A DNA stretch of 64,000 bases from Prevotella sp. (lineage in GTDB: Bacteria; Bacillota_I; Bacilli_A; ML615J-28; CAG-313), in contig JAMPDF010000004.1 of assembly GCA_023665755.1 (NCBI GenBank), forward strand, positions 1-64,000. Reading direction: 5' to 3'. The position numbers and the translations under genes were made by a program. The notes under the pieces are model-generated. The model did no database searches. It was not told the origin of the DNA and saw only the letters and a program-made list of their open reading frames with translations. Positions 35,475 through 43,078 of the stretch are shown here, piece by piece (positions within the stretch are counted from its first letter, which is position 1; every line of letters starts with the position of its first letter).

Positions 35475-37460
35475 TTAACCTCTTTTTTTAATATAAATAT
35501 ATGATGCAATTAAAGTAGATAATGGGAGAAAAAGAAACCATACTTGAGGATGTGTTTTTCTTTGAAAACTATTATGATTTAGCGTATTGTTCAAAGTAAC
35601 TTGATTTTCAATTGTTTCTTGTATGATCAAGTCTTGGTCTTGTATAGTCAGTAAATCTTTTTTCCTCATGACTGCTGCATCTGAAAGGTGAGCAATTCGA
35701 AAATGAAGTTCTATTTGCTCTTGTTGGTTTCCTTCTACAACTAGTGTATACTCTCCTTCATCTTCTATTGTATATCCTGATGGAATAATTTGATTATTTA
35801 AATATCCCCTCCCATTGAATGTGAGTTCTATATTTATATCATAAATTTCTTGATTCGCTATATTGATTTGAGGTAATACCCTTATTTTATCTAAAAATGC
35901 AACTTCTACATCTTGTGTCAAAAATACATAATACATATCATAGTCACCAAAAACAGGACTATTTAATGGCAGATAAGATAATTCTTCATCTATTGTATAT
36001 ACTTCTTGATTGGTATAAAGTGTAGGATAACTTAACGAAGCAAAAGATGATATTTGCTGATTACTTTTGTATTGCATATATAAAAAAATGATATGATGGA
36101 CTGATAAACTATTTTGACTTGTCAAAACAAGATCTATGGTAGAATCTCCCACAAAACCCTGAATAGATTCGTTTGAACAATATTGCTCGATTTGGGTTTG
36201 AACTTCACTATCTTCAATACATTGATATAAATAGCCATAAGGTTTTTCTTGATTCGGTTGATATAAGCTAAACAATATGATTTGTTCTCGCTCATTTAAA
36301 GGAACAAAATCTAAAAATGTAATATTCTCAAAATGATCCCCATATATTTGATAAATCAGTTCTTTTTCATAGTTATCCTTTATATGATATAAATTTGTGA
36401 TATATTTTTGAATGCTATACAAATAATCACTTGTTGCAATATACAATTGATTATTTTCATCTACTTTTAATTTTAAAAAAGTTTCTGTAAGTGTGGTAGT
36501 AAAATATTTTTTCTCTAATTGTGACTGATGCATACCATTGAGATACCAAATATCCATTACTTTCATTCGCTTCATTGGATCAAAATATCGTGTAAGAATG
36601 ACAATGTTTTGGTCTTGAATTGTTGCGTCAATGACATCAGTATCAGCACAATTAGATAAATAATGACGACCCACTAGTTGATAATTATTTTTTCGAATAC
36701 AGAAAACGAACCCACATTTATGCAATTGTTGCGTAAAAAAATATTCATCTTTTGATGTAGTTTCACCAATAATATAGTAATTATTTTTATCCATTAACAA
36801 TTTTTTTCCAAATTCTATTTCACTTCCAAAGTAGCAAGTTTCAAATAGAATTTCTCCTATCTCATTTAAAACAACTAGATATAAATCTTGCCTTGTTGAG
36901 ATATTATCTTTTTCTATCAATAAAATTGTTTTTTCTTGATCAACAATAAAGTCAACAATCCTTCCTTTTACTTGTGTAAATATGGTCGTTTGAAATAAAA
37001 TTTCTTCTAAATTGAGTTTCATAATACCTATATCATATGCTTCTTCTTTTCCTTCTGTTGGCAGAAGATAACTAACTATATAATTCCCATCTTCTGCTTT
37101 TTTGGTTTGATGATATATATAATTCTTGTAATTTTTAACATACAATTCTACTTGTTCTTGTAATACTATCCCATTCATCAAATCATTTTCTGACCTTACC
37201 TCTATTTGTTTTTCTATTCTTTCTTTGGTTTTTTCGTCCTCATAGGTAATTTGATATCGTCCACAACAATTGAAATCTACATTAGATGATACAATTCTAT
37301 ACCCTGGATAGGTTAACTGTTGATAATATGATGTACCTACCTTGCACACAAATGTTTTTTGAATCAATTTATCATCTATAGCCGCTTGAACAGGTTGTAA
37401 AAAAGCATAAAACATCCATATATTTAAAATCATTGCAACCCATAATAATATTTTTTTCAT
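35475..37460 (-). CDS. Surface protein with signal peptide and C-terminal membrane anchor (paralogue B)
   Basis: 661 aa, with the same layout as the downstream gene: signal peptide MKKILLWVAMILNIWMF (cleavage near VQAA), a ~400-residue blade-like beta region (LYLVVLNEIGEIL and other short strands), Ig-like segments (ISGYTIEDEGEYTLVVEG near residue 590) and a C-terminal helix followed by IKKRG. Both probably arose by duplication and act together at the outer face of the membrane. SD is AAAGGAG. There is no terminator between the two. Function unknown. Confidence 0.68.
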   Translation of the reverse strand: MKKILLWVAMILNIWMFYAFLQPVQAAIDDKLIQKTFVCKVGTSYYQQLTYPGYRIVSSNVDFNCCGRYQITYEDEKTKERIEKQIEVRSENDLMNGIVLQEQVELYVKNYKNYIYHQTKKAEDGNYIVSYLLPTEGKEEAYDIGIMKLNLEEILFQTTIFTQVKGRIVDFIVDQEKTILLIEKDNISTRQDLYLVVLNEIGEILFETCYFGSEIEFGKKLLMDKNNYYIIGETTSKDEYFFTQQLHKCGFVFCIRKNNYQLVGRHYLSNCADTDVIDATIQDQNIVILTRYFDPMKRMKVMDIWYLNGMHQSQLEKKYFTTTLTETFLKLKVDENNQLYIATSDYLYSIQKYITNLYHIKDNYEKELIYQIYGDHFENITFLDFVPLNEREQIILFSLYQPNQEKPYGYLYQCIEDSEVQTQIEQYCSNESIQGFVGDSTIDLVLTSQNSLSVHHIIFLYMQYKSNQQISSFASLSYPTLYTNQEVYTIDEELSYLPLNSPVFGDYDMYYVFLTQDVEVAFLDKIRVLPQINIANQEIYDINIELTFNGRGYLNNQIIPSGYTIEDEGEYTLVVEGNQQEQIELHFRIAHLSDAAVMRKKDLLTIQDQDLIIQETIENQVTLNNTLNHNSFQRKTHPQVWFLFLPLSTLIASYIYIKKRG

Positions 37461-37534
37461 ATAATTTCTCCTTTCAAAATATATTACGTATGATTATTTC
37501 TTTTTTACGCTTTTATTTGTAAATTGCATAATAA

Positions 37535-37564
37535 AAAAACATGATATCTTACTAGATATCATGT
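37535..37564 (-). terminator. Terminator at the end of the InlB/SGNH lipoprotein gene
   Basis: ACATGATATCT (37539-37549) pairs with AGATATCATGT (37554-37564) around a 4-base loop. It overlaps the last codons and TAG stop of the gene and runs into T7 on the minus strand. Confidence 0.8.
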
Positions 37565-39465
37565 CCTTCTATATATAACTTTTTTCTTAATTCTTCTAGA
37601 GCAACATTAGTATTTACTGTAGTTGTAACCAATTCAACATCTAAATCTTGTACTTGTTGTGGCTCCTCATTATAAAATTTTTGAACCGCCTCTACCGCAA
37701 GATCAGCCATCGCAGTCATCCCTTTTATATTTGGATGTACTGTATCTACTAAATACTCTTTTGAATGAAATGCATTGGCAAAATCAATCAAAGGCAATTG
37801 ATACTCTTGTGCTAGTTTTTGGATAACTTGGTTAAGTGCTTGCGAATTTGCAATATGTTGCAAATAAATGCTTTCTTCTTTAGACTGATAATTGGTTTCA
37901 TAAGTGAGCGTACACAAAAACAATTGCACTTCTGGATATAATTGATATATATTATTTAGCATATTCCGATAAGCTTTTTCGAATTCAGCCTCATTTAATC
38001 CATAGGGTGCTGCTAAAGAATCATTCATTCCCATGAATATGATTAAAATATCTGGTGGCAAATTATCAAATCGCTTAGATTTCAACAATCTTGAAACGGA
38101 TTCACCTGCAGTAGATGCACCATATTTTTGACTTACACATGTACCACTATACGAATTATTGATTCCTAATTTACATCCTATTCGGTCAACAGTCATTTTC
38201 CACCAAGTTTGTTCAACTAATAAATCACAGTATTGTGGATAAAAATAACTATATCCCGCAGGAATATATCCTTTAAACGTCGAAATGCTATCTCCTAAAA
38301 ATCCCATATATGCATTTTTTAAACTTTTTTCTTCCCATTTTGCATATAGTGTAATATTTCTATGTTCACCCATTTGCAAGATATTATAACGTGCACCACT
38401 ATAATCCGCCTCTTCATACCAACCTCTAAAATAATATCCTTCTTTGGTTGGTATAGCAAGAGGAATGGGTTCATACTGAATTTGATTAGGTAAATAAGAA
38501 GTCAGTAAATCAGTAGCTATACCCCCGTTTAATTCATATGAAATCGTATAAATTGGATCAAATCGTGCATACAAATCCATATCCATTGTAATAATTCTAC
38601 TCATCATAAATACAGTTGTACAAGATTCATCTACACAATAATACATAAATTGATGATTTTCTTTAACTGGATCTTCTAACGGATATACAGCCAAAATCGT
38701 TTTCCCCTCAGGAACTAAGATTTGAATATTGTCTTCTCCATTATTAGGATGAACAGTTACAGTATATACACGCGTCCATTTGGCTACCAAATGAAGGTTT
38801 TGTGTAATTTTAGTTTCTGGTGAAAACGGCTTACCTGATACATACCACCCCACAAATGAATACCCATCTTTTGTAGGTACAACTGGAGTCATGATTTCCT
38901 CATAACCGACCTCCTGAGTATCAAGAGGTAAACCGCCATCTGTATCAAAAGTAATGGTATATATTTGTTTTTCCCACAATGCATAAAACACACTATTTTC
39001 TTTGACCCTATAGGTATCTAGTTGAACTAATTGTTGATCTTTCATCCAACCTTTAAACACATATCCTTCTCTTTTTGGTGGTTCGATTTGTAATAAATCT
39101 CCTGTATTGACAATCATGGTTTGATATATTGCATCCTCATCTTCATAAAAGATAACAGTCCGTTGATTGGATTCAAATTTGGCAACCAAAACGATATCTT
39201 GTTGGATAGGAGTATCAAAATCAAATTTTGTCCCCTCTTTTTCCCAATGTAAAAAAGTATAACCTGGTTGAGTAGGTTGATCTATTGGAGATACTGTCTT
39301 ATTTTTCTTTACCTTTACTATTGTATAGATTTCACCCGTTTCATCTTGGAAAGTGACCTGATAAGTTGTTTGACAACTAGACAAAAATAACAAACCAAAA
39401 ATCATCATACAACCTACTATAAGATATGCTCTATGCCGACCATTCATTTTTATTTTATTCTTCAT
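37552..39465 (-). CDS. Lipoprotein with InlB B-repeats and SGNH/GDSL hydrolase domain
   Basis: About 637 aa. Lipobox LSSC is followed by four InlB/Listeria-Bacteroides B-repeats (residues ~25-380, pattern YTVTF..G......GYTFxGWY......VAKW). A C-terminal SGNH hydrolase follows: FLGDSISTF with the nucleophile Ser, the oxyanion IFMGMNDSL, and DTVHPNIKG carrying the Asp/His pair. SGNH enzymes deacetylate or de-esterify glycans and lipids. Combined with surface repeats, a wall-glycan or host-glycan esterase is plausible. SD is AGGAGG, and the second of two adjacent ATGs (39465) has the better spacing. Confidence 0.85.
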   Translation of the reverse strand: MKNKIKMNGRHRAYLIVGCMMIFGLLFLSSCQTTYQVTFQDETGEIYTIVKVKKNKTVSPIDQPTQPGYTFLHWEKEGTKFDFDTPIQQDIVLVAKFESNQRTVIFYEDEDAIYQTMIVNTGDLLQIEPPKREGYVFKGWMKDQQLVQLDTYRVKENSVFYALWEKQIYTITFDTDGGLPLDTQEVGYEEIMTPVVPTKDGYSFVGWYVSGKPFSPETKITQNLHLVAKWTRVYTVTVHPNNGEDNIQILVPEGKTILAVYPLEDPVKENHQFMYYCVDESCTTVFMMSRIITMDMDLYARFDPIYTISYELNGGIATDLLTSYLPNQIQYEPIPLAIPTKEGYYFRGWYEEADYSGARYNILQMGEHRNITLYAKWEEKSLKNAYMGFLGDSISTFKGYIPAGYSYFYPQYCDLLVEQTWWKMTVDRIGCKLGINNSYSGTCVSQKYGASTAGESVSRLLKSKRFDNLPPDILIIFMGMNDSLAAPYGLNEAEFEKAYRNMLNNIYQLYPEVQLFLCTLTYETNYQSKEESIYLQHIANSQALNQVIQKLAQEYQLPLIDFANAFHSKEYLVDTVHPNIKGMTAMADLAVEAVQKFYNEEPQQVQDLDVELVTTTVNTNVALEELRKKLYIEGHDI

Positions 39466-39484
39466 CATTTCCTCCTAATAAAAA

Positions 39485-39594
39485 ATCTCAACTTAGATCC
39501 CCCCACCCACAAGTTACATAAGCTTAAGGCTGCTTCGATCAAGACCTGACCTGGTTCACCATGGAACCTTGGATGAAGGTATCTAAGTTGAGAT
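39485..39594 (-). ncRNA. ffs: Signal recognition particle RNA (short, 4.5S-like)
   Basis: The ends form a 14-bp closing stem (39485-39498 with 39581-39594). The S-domain core GGTCAGGTC...GAAGCAGCC is read on the minus strand at about 39552-39529, the hallmark of bacterial SRP RNA. The short size means no Alu domain, unlike Bacillus subtilis scRNA. The apical loop reads C-TTGATC-G instead of the usual GGAA tetraloop. It lies downstream of tadA as in many Firmicutes. A T run follows the 3' end. It supports co-translational targeting with Ffh. Confidence 0.85.
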
Positions 39595-39639
39595 AATTCG
39601 AAGTTATAAAAAGAAAGCATTTTTTCTAATTACAAAGAT

Positions 39640-39668
39640 ATTATACTATACTTTTTCATTTTTGTCAA
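39640..39668 (-). promoter_or_regulatory. Consensus promoter of the SRP RNA
   Basis: TTGACA (39668-39663) and TATAAT (39645-39640) on the minus strand with a 17-base spacer are a perfect SigA promoter. The -35 box lies within a few bases of the tadA stop, so SRP RNA is transcribed separately. The predicted start near 39633 implies a short 5' extension that would need trimming. Confidence 0.85.
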
Positions 39669-39669
39669 T

Positions 39670-40149
39670 CTATTCTAATGGTTTATTTTTTGCTTTTTGT
39701 CTTTTTTCTCTAAAAAATTGTTGTAATAATTGTGCGGATTCTTCTTTTAATACACCACTTGTTACTTGCACTTGATGATTAAAAACATCTTGACAAAATA
39801 CATCCATTACACTCCCCAATACACCAAATTTGGGTTCAAAAGCGCCATAAACTACTCTTTTGATTCTAGATTGCAAAATAGCACCTGCACACATTAGGCA
39901 AGGCTCAAGTGTTACATAAAGAGTAGCATCTTCTAAAATCCAAGCATTTTGTTGTTTCGTTGCTTTTTGAATGGCTTTGATTTCTGCATGTCCTAATACG
40001 TCATGATATTTTTGTCTTACATTATGTGCCCTAGCGATAATTTGATTATCAACTACAATCACACATCCTACAGGGACTTCATCTTGTTCATACGACTTTT
40101 GTGCTTCACGAAGTGCCTGTTTCATAAAGTAGTTATCATCTTTTAACAT
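39670..40149 (-). CDS. tadA: tRNA adenosine(34) deaminase TadA
   Basis: Converts A34 to inosine in tRNA-Arg(ACG). 159 aa from the ATG at 40149, whose A is shared with the tdk stop (TAATG), with TCAGGA as SD. A longer frame would start inside tdk. The zinc-cytidine-deaminase motif is complete: His54-Ala-Glu56 and PCLMC with Cys84 and Cys87. The C-terminal half (VFNHQVQVTSGVLKEES) has the substrate-binding segment of TadA. Coupling to tdk and the SRP RNA downstream form a compact housekeeping group. Confidence 0.93.
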   Translation of the reverse strand: MLKDDNYFMKQALREAQKSYEQDEVPVGCVIVVDNQIIARAHNVRQKYHDVLGHAEIKAIQKATKQQNAWILEDATLYVTLEPCLMCAGAILQSRIKRVVYGAFEPKFGVLGSVMDVFCQDVFNHQVQVTSGVLKEESAQLLQQFFREKRQKAKNKPLE

Positions 40150-40733
40150 TATTTTTCCTGACATGGTACTTGATGACAATGCCTACAACGTGATTCATAT
40201 TTTTCACTAGCACTTACCAAAATAGTTGGATCATCATAACTCGCAGGACGTCCATTGATTAGGCGTTGTGTACGTGTTGCTGGAGCACCACAGACCATAC
40301 AAATTCCTTGTAATTTAGTCACATACTCTGCTCTTGACATCAATTCTGGCATAATGCCAAAGGGCTCTCCTCTGAAATCCTGATCTAACCCTGCTACAAT
40401 CACCCTAACCCCCGAATTAGCCAAGCGCTCAATGACATCAATTAATCCTTTATCAAAAAATTGGGCCTCATCAAAGGCTACCGCATAGGGTAATTTTTCA
40501 ATATGAGTCAATACCTCTTTAGAACTCGCAATAGGAATAGAATCCACACGATGATTCGAATGAGATACCACTTGTGTCTTATCATATCGATCATCAATGA
40601 TAGGTTTAAATACTATTACTTCTTTCTTTGCATATTTGATTCGATTAATACGCCGAATCAATTCTTCCGTTTTCCCCGCAAACATACATCCACAGATAAC
40701 TTCTAGCCATCCATCTTTACTTTTTAAATCCAT
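40149..40733 (-). CDS. tdk: Thymidine kinase (type II)
   Basis: Phosphorylates thymidine to dTMP in nucleotide salvage. 194 aa. P-loop GCMFAGKTEELIRR (residues ~15-28), the Walker B-like AFDEAQFF, an ISYDDPTI-like lasso segment (PASYDDPTILVSASE) and four zinc cysteines (VCGAP and the C-terminal CRHC). SD is GAGGAG before ATG 40733. It forms a two-gene unit with tadA. Confidence 0.95.
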   Translation of the reverse strand: MDLKSKDGWLEVICGCMFAGKTEELIRRINRIKYAKKEVIVFKPIIDDRYDKTQVVSHSNHRVDSIPIASSKEVLTHIEKLPYAVAFDEAQFFDKGLIDVIERLANSGVRVIVAGLDQDFRGEPFGIMPELMSRAEYVTKLQGICMVCGAPATRTQRLINGRPASYDDPTILVSASEKYESRCRHCHQVPCQEK

Positions 40734-40913
40734 ATTTGCTCCTCTATTTGTCTTCTATTTTACTTGTCGTATTATAACAAAAAAAGAAAAAAAAGTCATT
40801 CAATTGGCTAACAAAAATACGGTCATCATTATCATATTTTTTTATTTTTCCATAATTTGGATATTTTTTATACTTTTATAAATGACTATTTTAAAACCAC
40901 ATGATTGATTATT

Positions 40914-40942
40914 TTGCTTTTTTCAAAGAGCTATGATAAAAT
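40914..40942 (+). promoter_or_regulatory. Promoter of the 40962-41441 gene
   Basis: TTGCTT (40914-40919) and TAAAAT (40937-40942) with a 17-base spacer lie 20 bases before the ATG. The match is moderate and visual. Confidence 0.5.
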
Positions 40943-40961
40943 AAAGTAGGAGGTATCCTAT

Positions 40962-41441
40962 ATGATCAAACAATTGATGGAACAATTTATACAAGGTAGC
41001 ATTTCTATACCCGATTATTTAAAAGCCATTGTCCCTCTTAGACAACAAGATATACAAGATATATATTCCTATAACGATACGACTCATTTAGATGAAATGA
41101 TGCATGCCTATATTTTACTTTGGAGTTTAAAATATAACTACATTGATTTAACCTATCCAAAAGAGCATATCTATCTATCTTATTTATCTAGTTTATTAGA
41201 AGATGAATCTATTAAACATGTTTCCTTTTTGGATATCCAGTTTAGTTCAGCCATAGTTGAAATATTTACTACACAAGGAAATATCTATTTCTTTATCAAT
41301 CATAGTTTAAAAGAAACCATCTTAAATGTACCCAAAGAGATTCAATATCAAACTGTATATTGTTTGAATTGTAATGATGATATGACTCTAGGTACTCATT
41401 TAGATATGCCTGAATTTAGCTTTTATGCATTTAAAAAATAA
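40962..41441 (+). CDS. Hypothetical cytoplasmic protein, 159 aa
   Basis: A small soluble protein on the plus strand between divergent tdk and convergent genes. It has no signal or membrane segment. The N-terminal half is helical with charged patches (IPDYLKAIVPLRQQDIQDIY). The C-terminal half is hydrophobic, and its last ~30 residues (VYCLNCNDDMTLGTHLDMPEFSFYAFKK) end like an amylase C-terminal beta strand, too weak to name. SD is AGGAGG and it has its own promoter and terminator, which supports a real gene. Function unknown. Confidence 0.7.
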   Translation: MIKQLMEQFIQGSISIPDYLKAIVPLRQQDIQDIYSYNDTTHLDEMMHAYILLWSLKYNYIDLTYPKEHIYLSYLSSLLEDESIKHVSFLDIQFSSAIVEIFTTQGNIYFFINHSLKETILNVPKEIQYQTVYCLNCNDDMTLGTHLDMPEFSFYAFKK

Positions 41442-41466
41442 CTTCTGTAACAGAAGTTATTTTTTA
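41436..41466. terminator. Bidirectional terminator between convergent genes
   Basis: AAATAACTTCTG (41436-41447) pairs with CAGAAGTTATTT (41451-41462) around TAA. A run of T follows on one strand and of A precedes on the other, so it can serve both the plus-strand gene and the minus-strand gene ending at 41467. Confidence 0.85.
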
Positions 41467-42156
41467 TTATGATTGTATCCTCTTTTGCATATCAATTGTT
41501 TTGACTTGTTTATACTTTTCTTTTTGGCGATGCTTGCGATTTTCTTTGTATAACACCTTTGTTTGCTCAAGGTCAGTAAGCAAGCAACTATTTTTATTTT
41601 CTTGGTAAAGTAACACACTTTGTGTTAACAATTGAATCTGTGTTAACATCTTATGATACAAATAACTTGTATCATGATACTGCATATGTAATGTATTATA
41701 TGTATGAATGCGATCAATTTGAAAGCTATAATAATATGCATAACAAACCCTTGTATCTACGATTTGAATTGTCGCCTTTTTTTGTTGAAAAGTACAAATC
41801 AATTGTGGATGTATCAATTTCAGTTCATCATTTTCAATTTGAATATCTATATGACCAATACATTCTTCTAGTGGCAATATCAAATTTTTTTCAAATAATT
41901 TTCTTTCGAAGTCTTTTTTTATTCTTTGATAATAACTACCTTTTCTATTCTTCTTGGCCTGAATTAATTGTTGTTGATATATTTTAGTTATCAGATAAAA
42001 AATAAGAGGGACTAAAACAACAAGAAAAACAAATAGCAAAGAAAGCCCATGGTGAAATTCAAAATTAGTCGTTATTTTAAATATGACTAAAATAATAATC
42101 CACCACAAGAGAATAATGATATTGCGATACATTGCAAGAAATGTTTTAAATTTCAT
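41467..42156 (-). CDS. Two-helix membrane protein of unknown function
   Basis: About 229 aa. Helices at residues ~12-30 and ~38-60 form a hairpin, followed by a ~165-residue soluble domain with a charged start (KKNRKGSYYQRIKKDF), beta strands (HIDIQIENDELKLIH) and a Lys-rich C-terminus. The start is ATG 42156, which overlaps the end of psuG by 11 bases. The SD (AAGGCG) is weak, so translation may depend on coupling. Not assignable to a family by eye. Confidence 0.6.
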   Translation of the reverse strand: MKFKTFLAMYRNIIILLWWIIILVIFKITTNFEFHHGLSLLFVFLVVLVPLIFYLITKIYQQQLIQAKKNRKGSYYQRIKKDFERKLFEKNLILPLEECIGHIDIQIENDELKLIHPQLICTFQQKKATIQIVDTRVCYAYYYSFQIDRIHTYNTLHMQYHDTSYLYHKMLTQIQLLTQSVLLYQENKNSCLLTDLEQTKVLYKENRKHRQKEKYKQVKTIDMQKRIQS

Positions 42157-43078
42157 GATGATACGCCTTGGCAATTTGAGCCGCTAACTCACAATTGTGA
42201 TATACCAATTGAATATTGGAAGATAGACTTTCTCCCTTTGTTAAATCTTTAATCGTAGCCAACAAGTAAGGTGTAGTTTCTTTTCCTTGAATTCCTAGTT
42301 GATGCATCATTTCTAAAGCTTGATCGATGGCTTGTTGCATTAGCGTTTCATCTAATGAATATGCTTCTGGTATAGGATTGGTGACCAAAACACCACCATG
42401 TAACCCTAAATCCCATTTGGTTTGCAACATATGCGCAATTTCTTCTGGTGTATCCATTTGATAATCTACTTGATAGGGACTTGTTCTAGTATAAAAAGCT
42501 GGCAATATTGATGTTTGATATCCAATCACAGGAACTCCCTTAGTTTCTAAATACTCTAAAGTTTTTGGTAAATCTAAAATCGCTTTTGCGCCTGCACATA
42601 CAACTAGTACATCTGTTTTAGCAAATTCATCTAAATCAGCAGAAATATCCATTGTAACTTCAGCTCCACGATGTACACCACCAATACCTCCTGTTGCAAA
42701 AATAGCAATGTTAGCTAGACTAGCAATATACATCGTAGCACTTACAGTTGTAGCGCCATCTAGTCTTTTAGAAACAATAACAGGAATATCTCGTCTTGAT
42801 GTTTTCACTACATCTTTTCCTTTTTTAGCAATATATTCGATTTGAGAAGCATTTAAACCTACACAAATTTTTCCTTCTATAATGGCAATTGTTGCAGGTA
42901 CTGCCCCATTTTCTCTAATAATAGATTCACACTGAAGTGCAGTCTCTACATTTTTTGGATAAGGCATACCATGCGAAATAATGGTAGATTCTAATGCAAC
43001 AATAGGCAAATGATGCTGTAAAGCATATTGTACTTCTGGACTAATTTGTAAATAGTTTTCTAATGCATTATGCTTCAC
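42146..43078 (-). CDS. psuG: Pseudouridine-5'-phosphate glycosidase
   Basis: Reversibly splits pseudouridine 5'-phosphate into uracil and ribose 5-phosphate. 310 aa. The family signatures ALESTIISHGMPYPKN, AVPATIAIIEGKICVGL and IFATGGIGGVHRGAE are strong, with the catalytic Lys region downstream. The GTG start at 43078 follows GGAGGT and overlaps the amidase stop. No pseudouridine kinase (psuK) lies nearby, which is unusual because the two are commonly adjacent or fused. The substrate would need to come from another kinase elsewhere. Confidence 0.93.
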   Translation of the reverse strand: MKHNALENYLQISPEVQYALQHHLPIVALESTIISHGMPYPKNVETALQCESIIRENGAVPATIAIIEGKICVGLNASQIEYIAKKGKDVVKTSRRDIPVIVSKRLDGATTVSATMYIASLANIAIFATGGIGGVHRGAEVTMDISADLDEFAKTDVLVVCAGAKAILDLPKTLEYLETKGVPVIGYQTSILPAFYTRTSPYQVDYQMDTPEEIAHMLQTKWDLGLHGGVLVTNPIPEAYSLDETLMQQAIDQALEMMHQLGIQGKETTPYLLATIKDLTKGESLSSNIQLVYHNCELAAQIAKAYHHEI

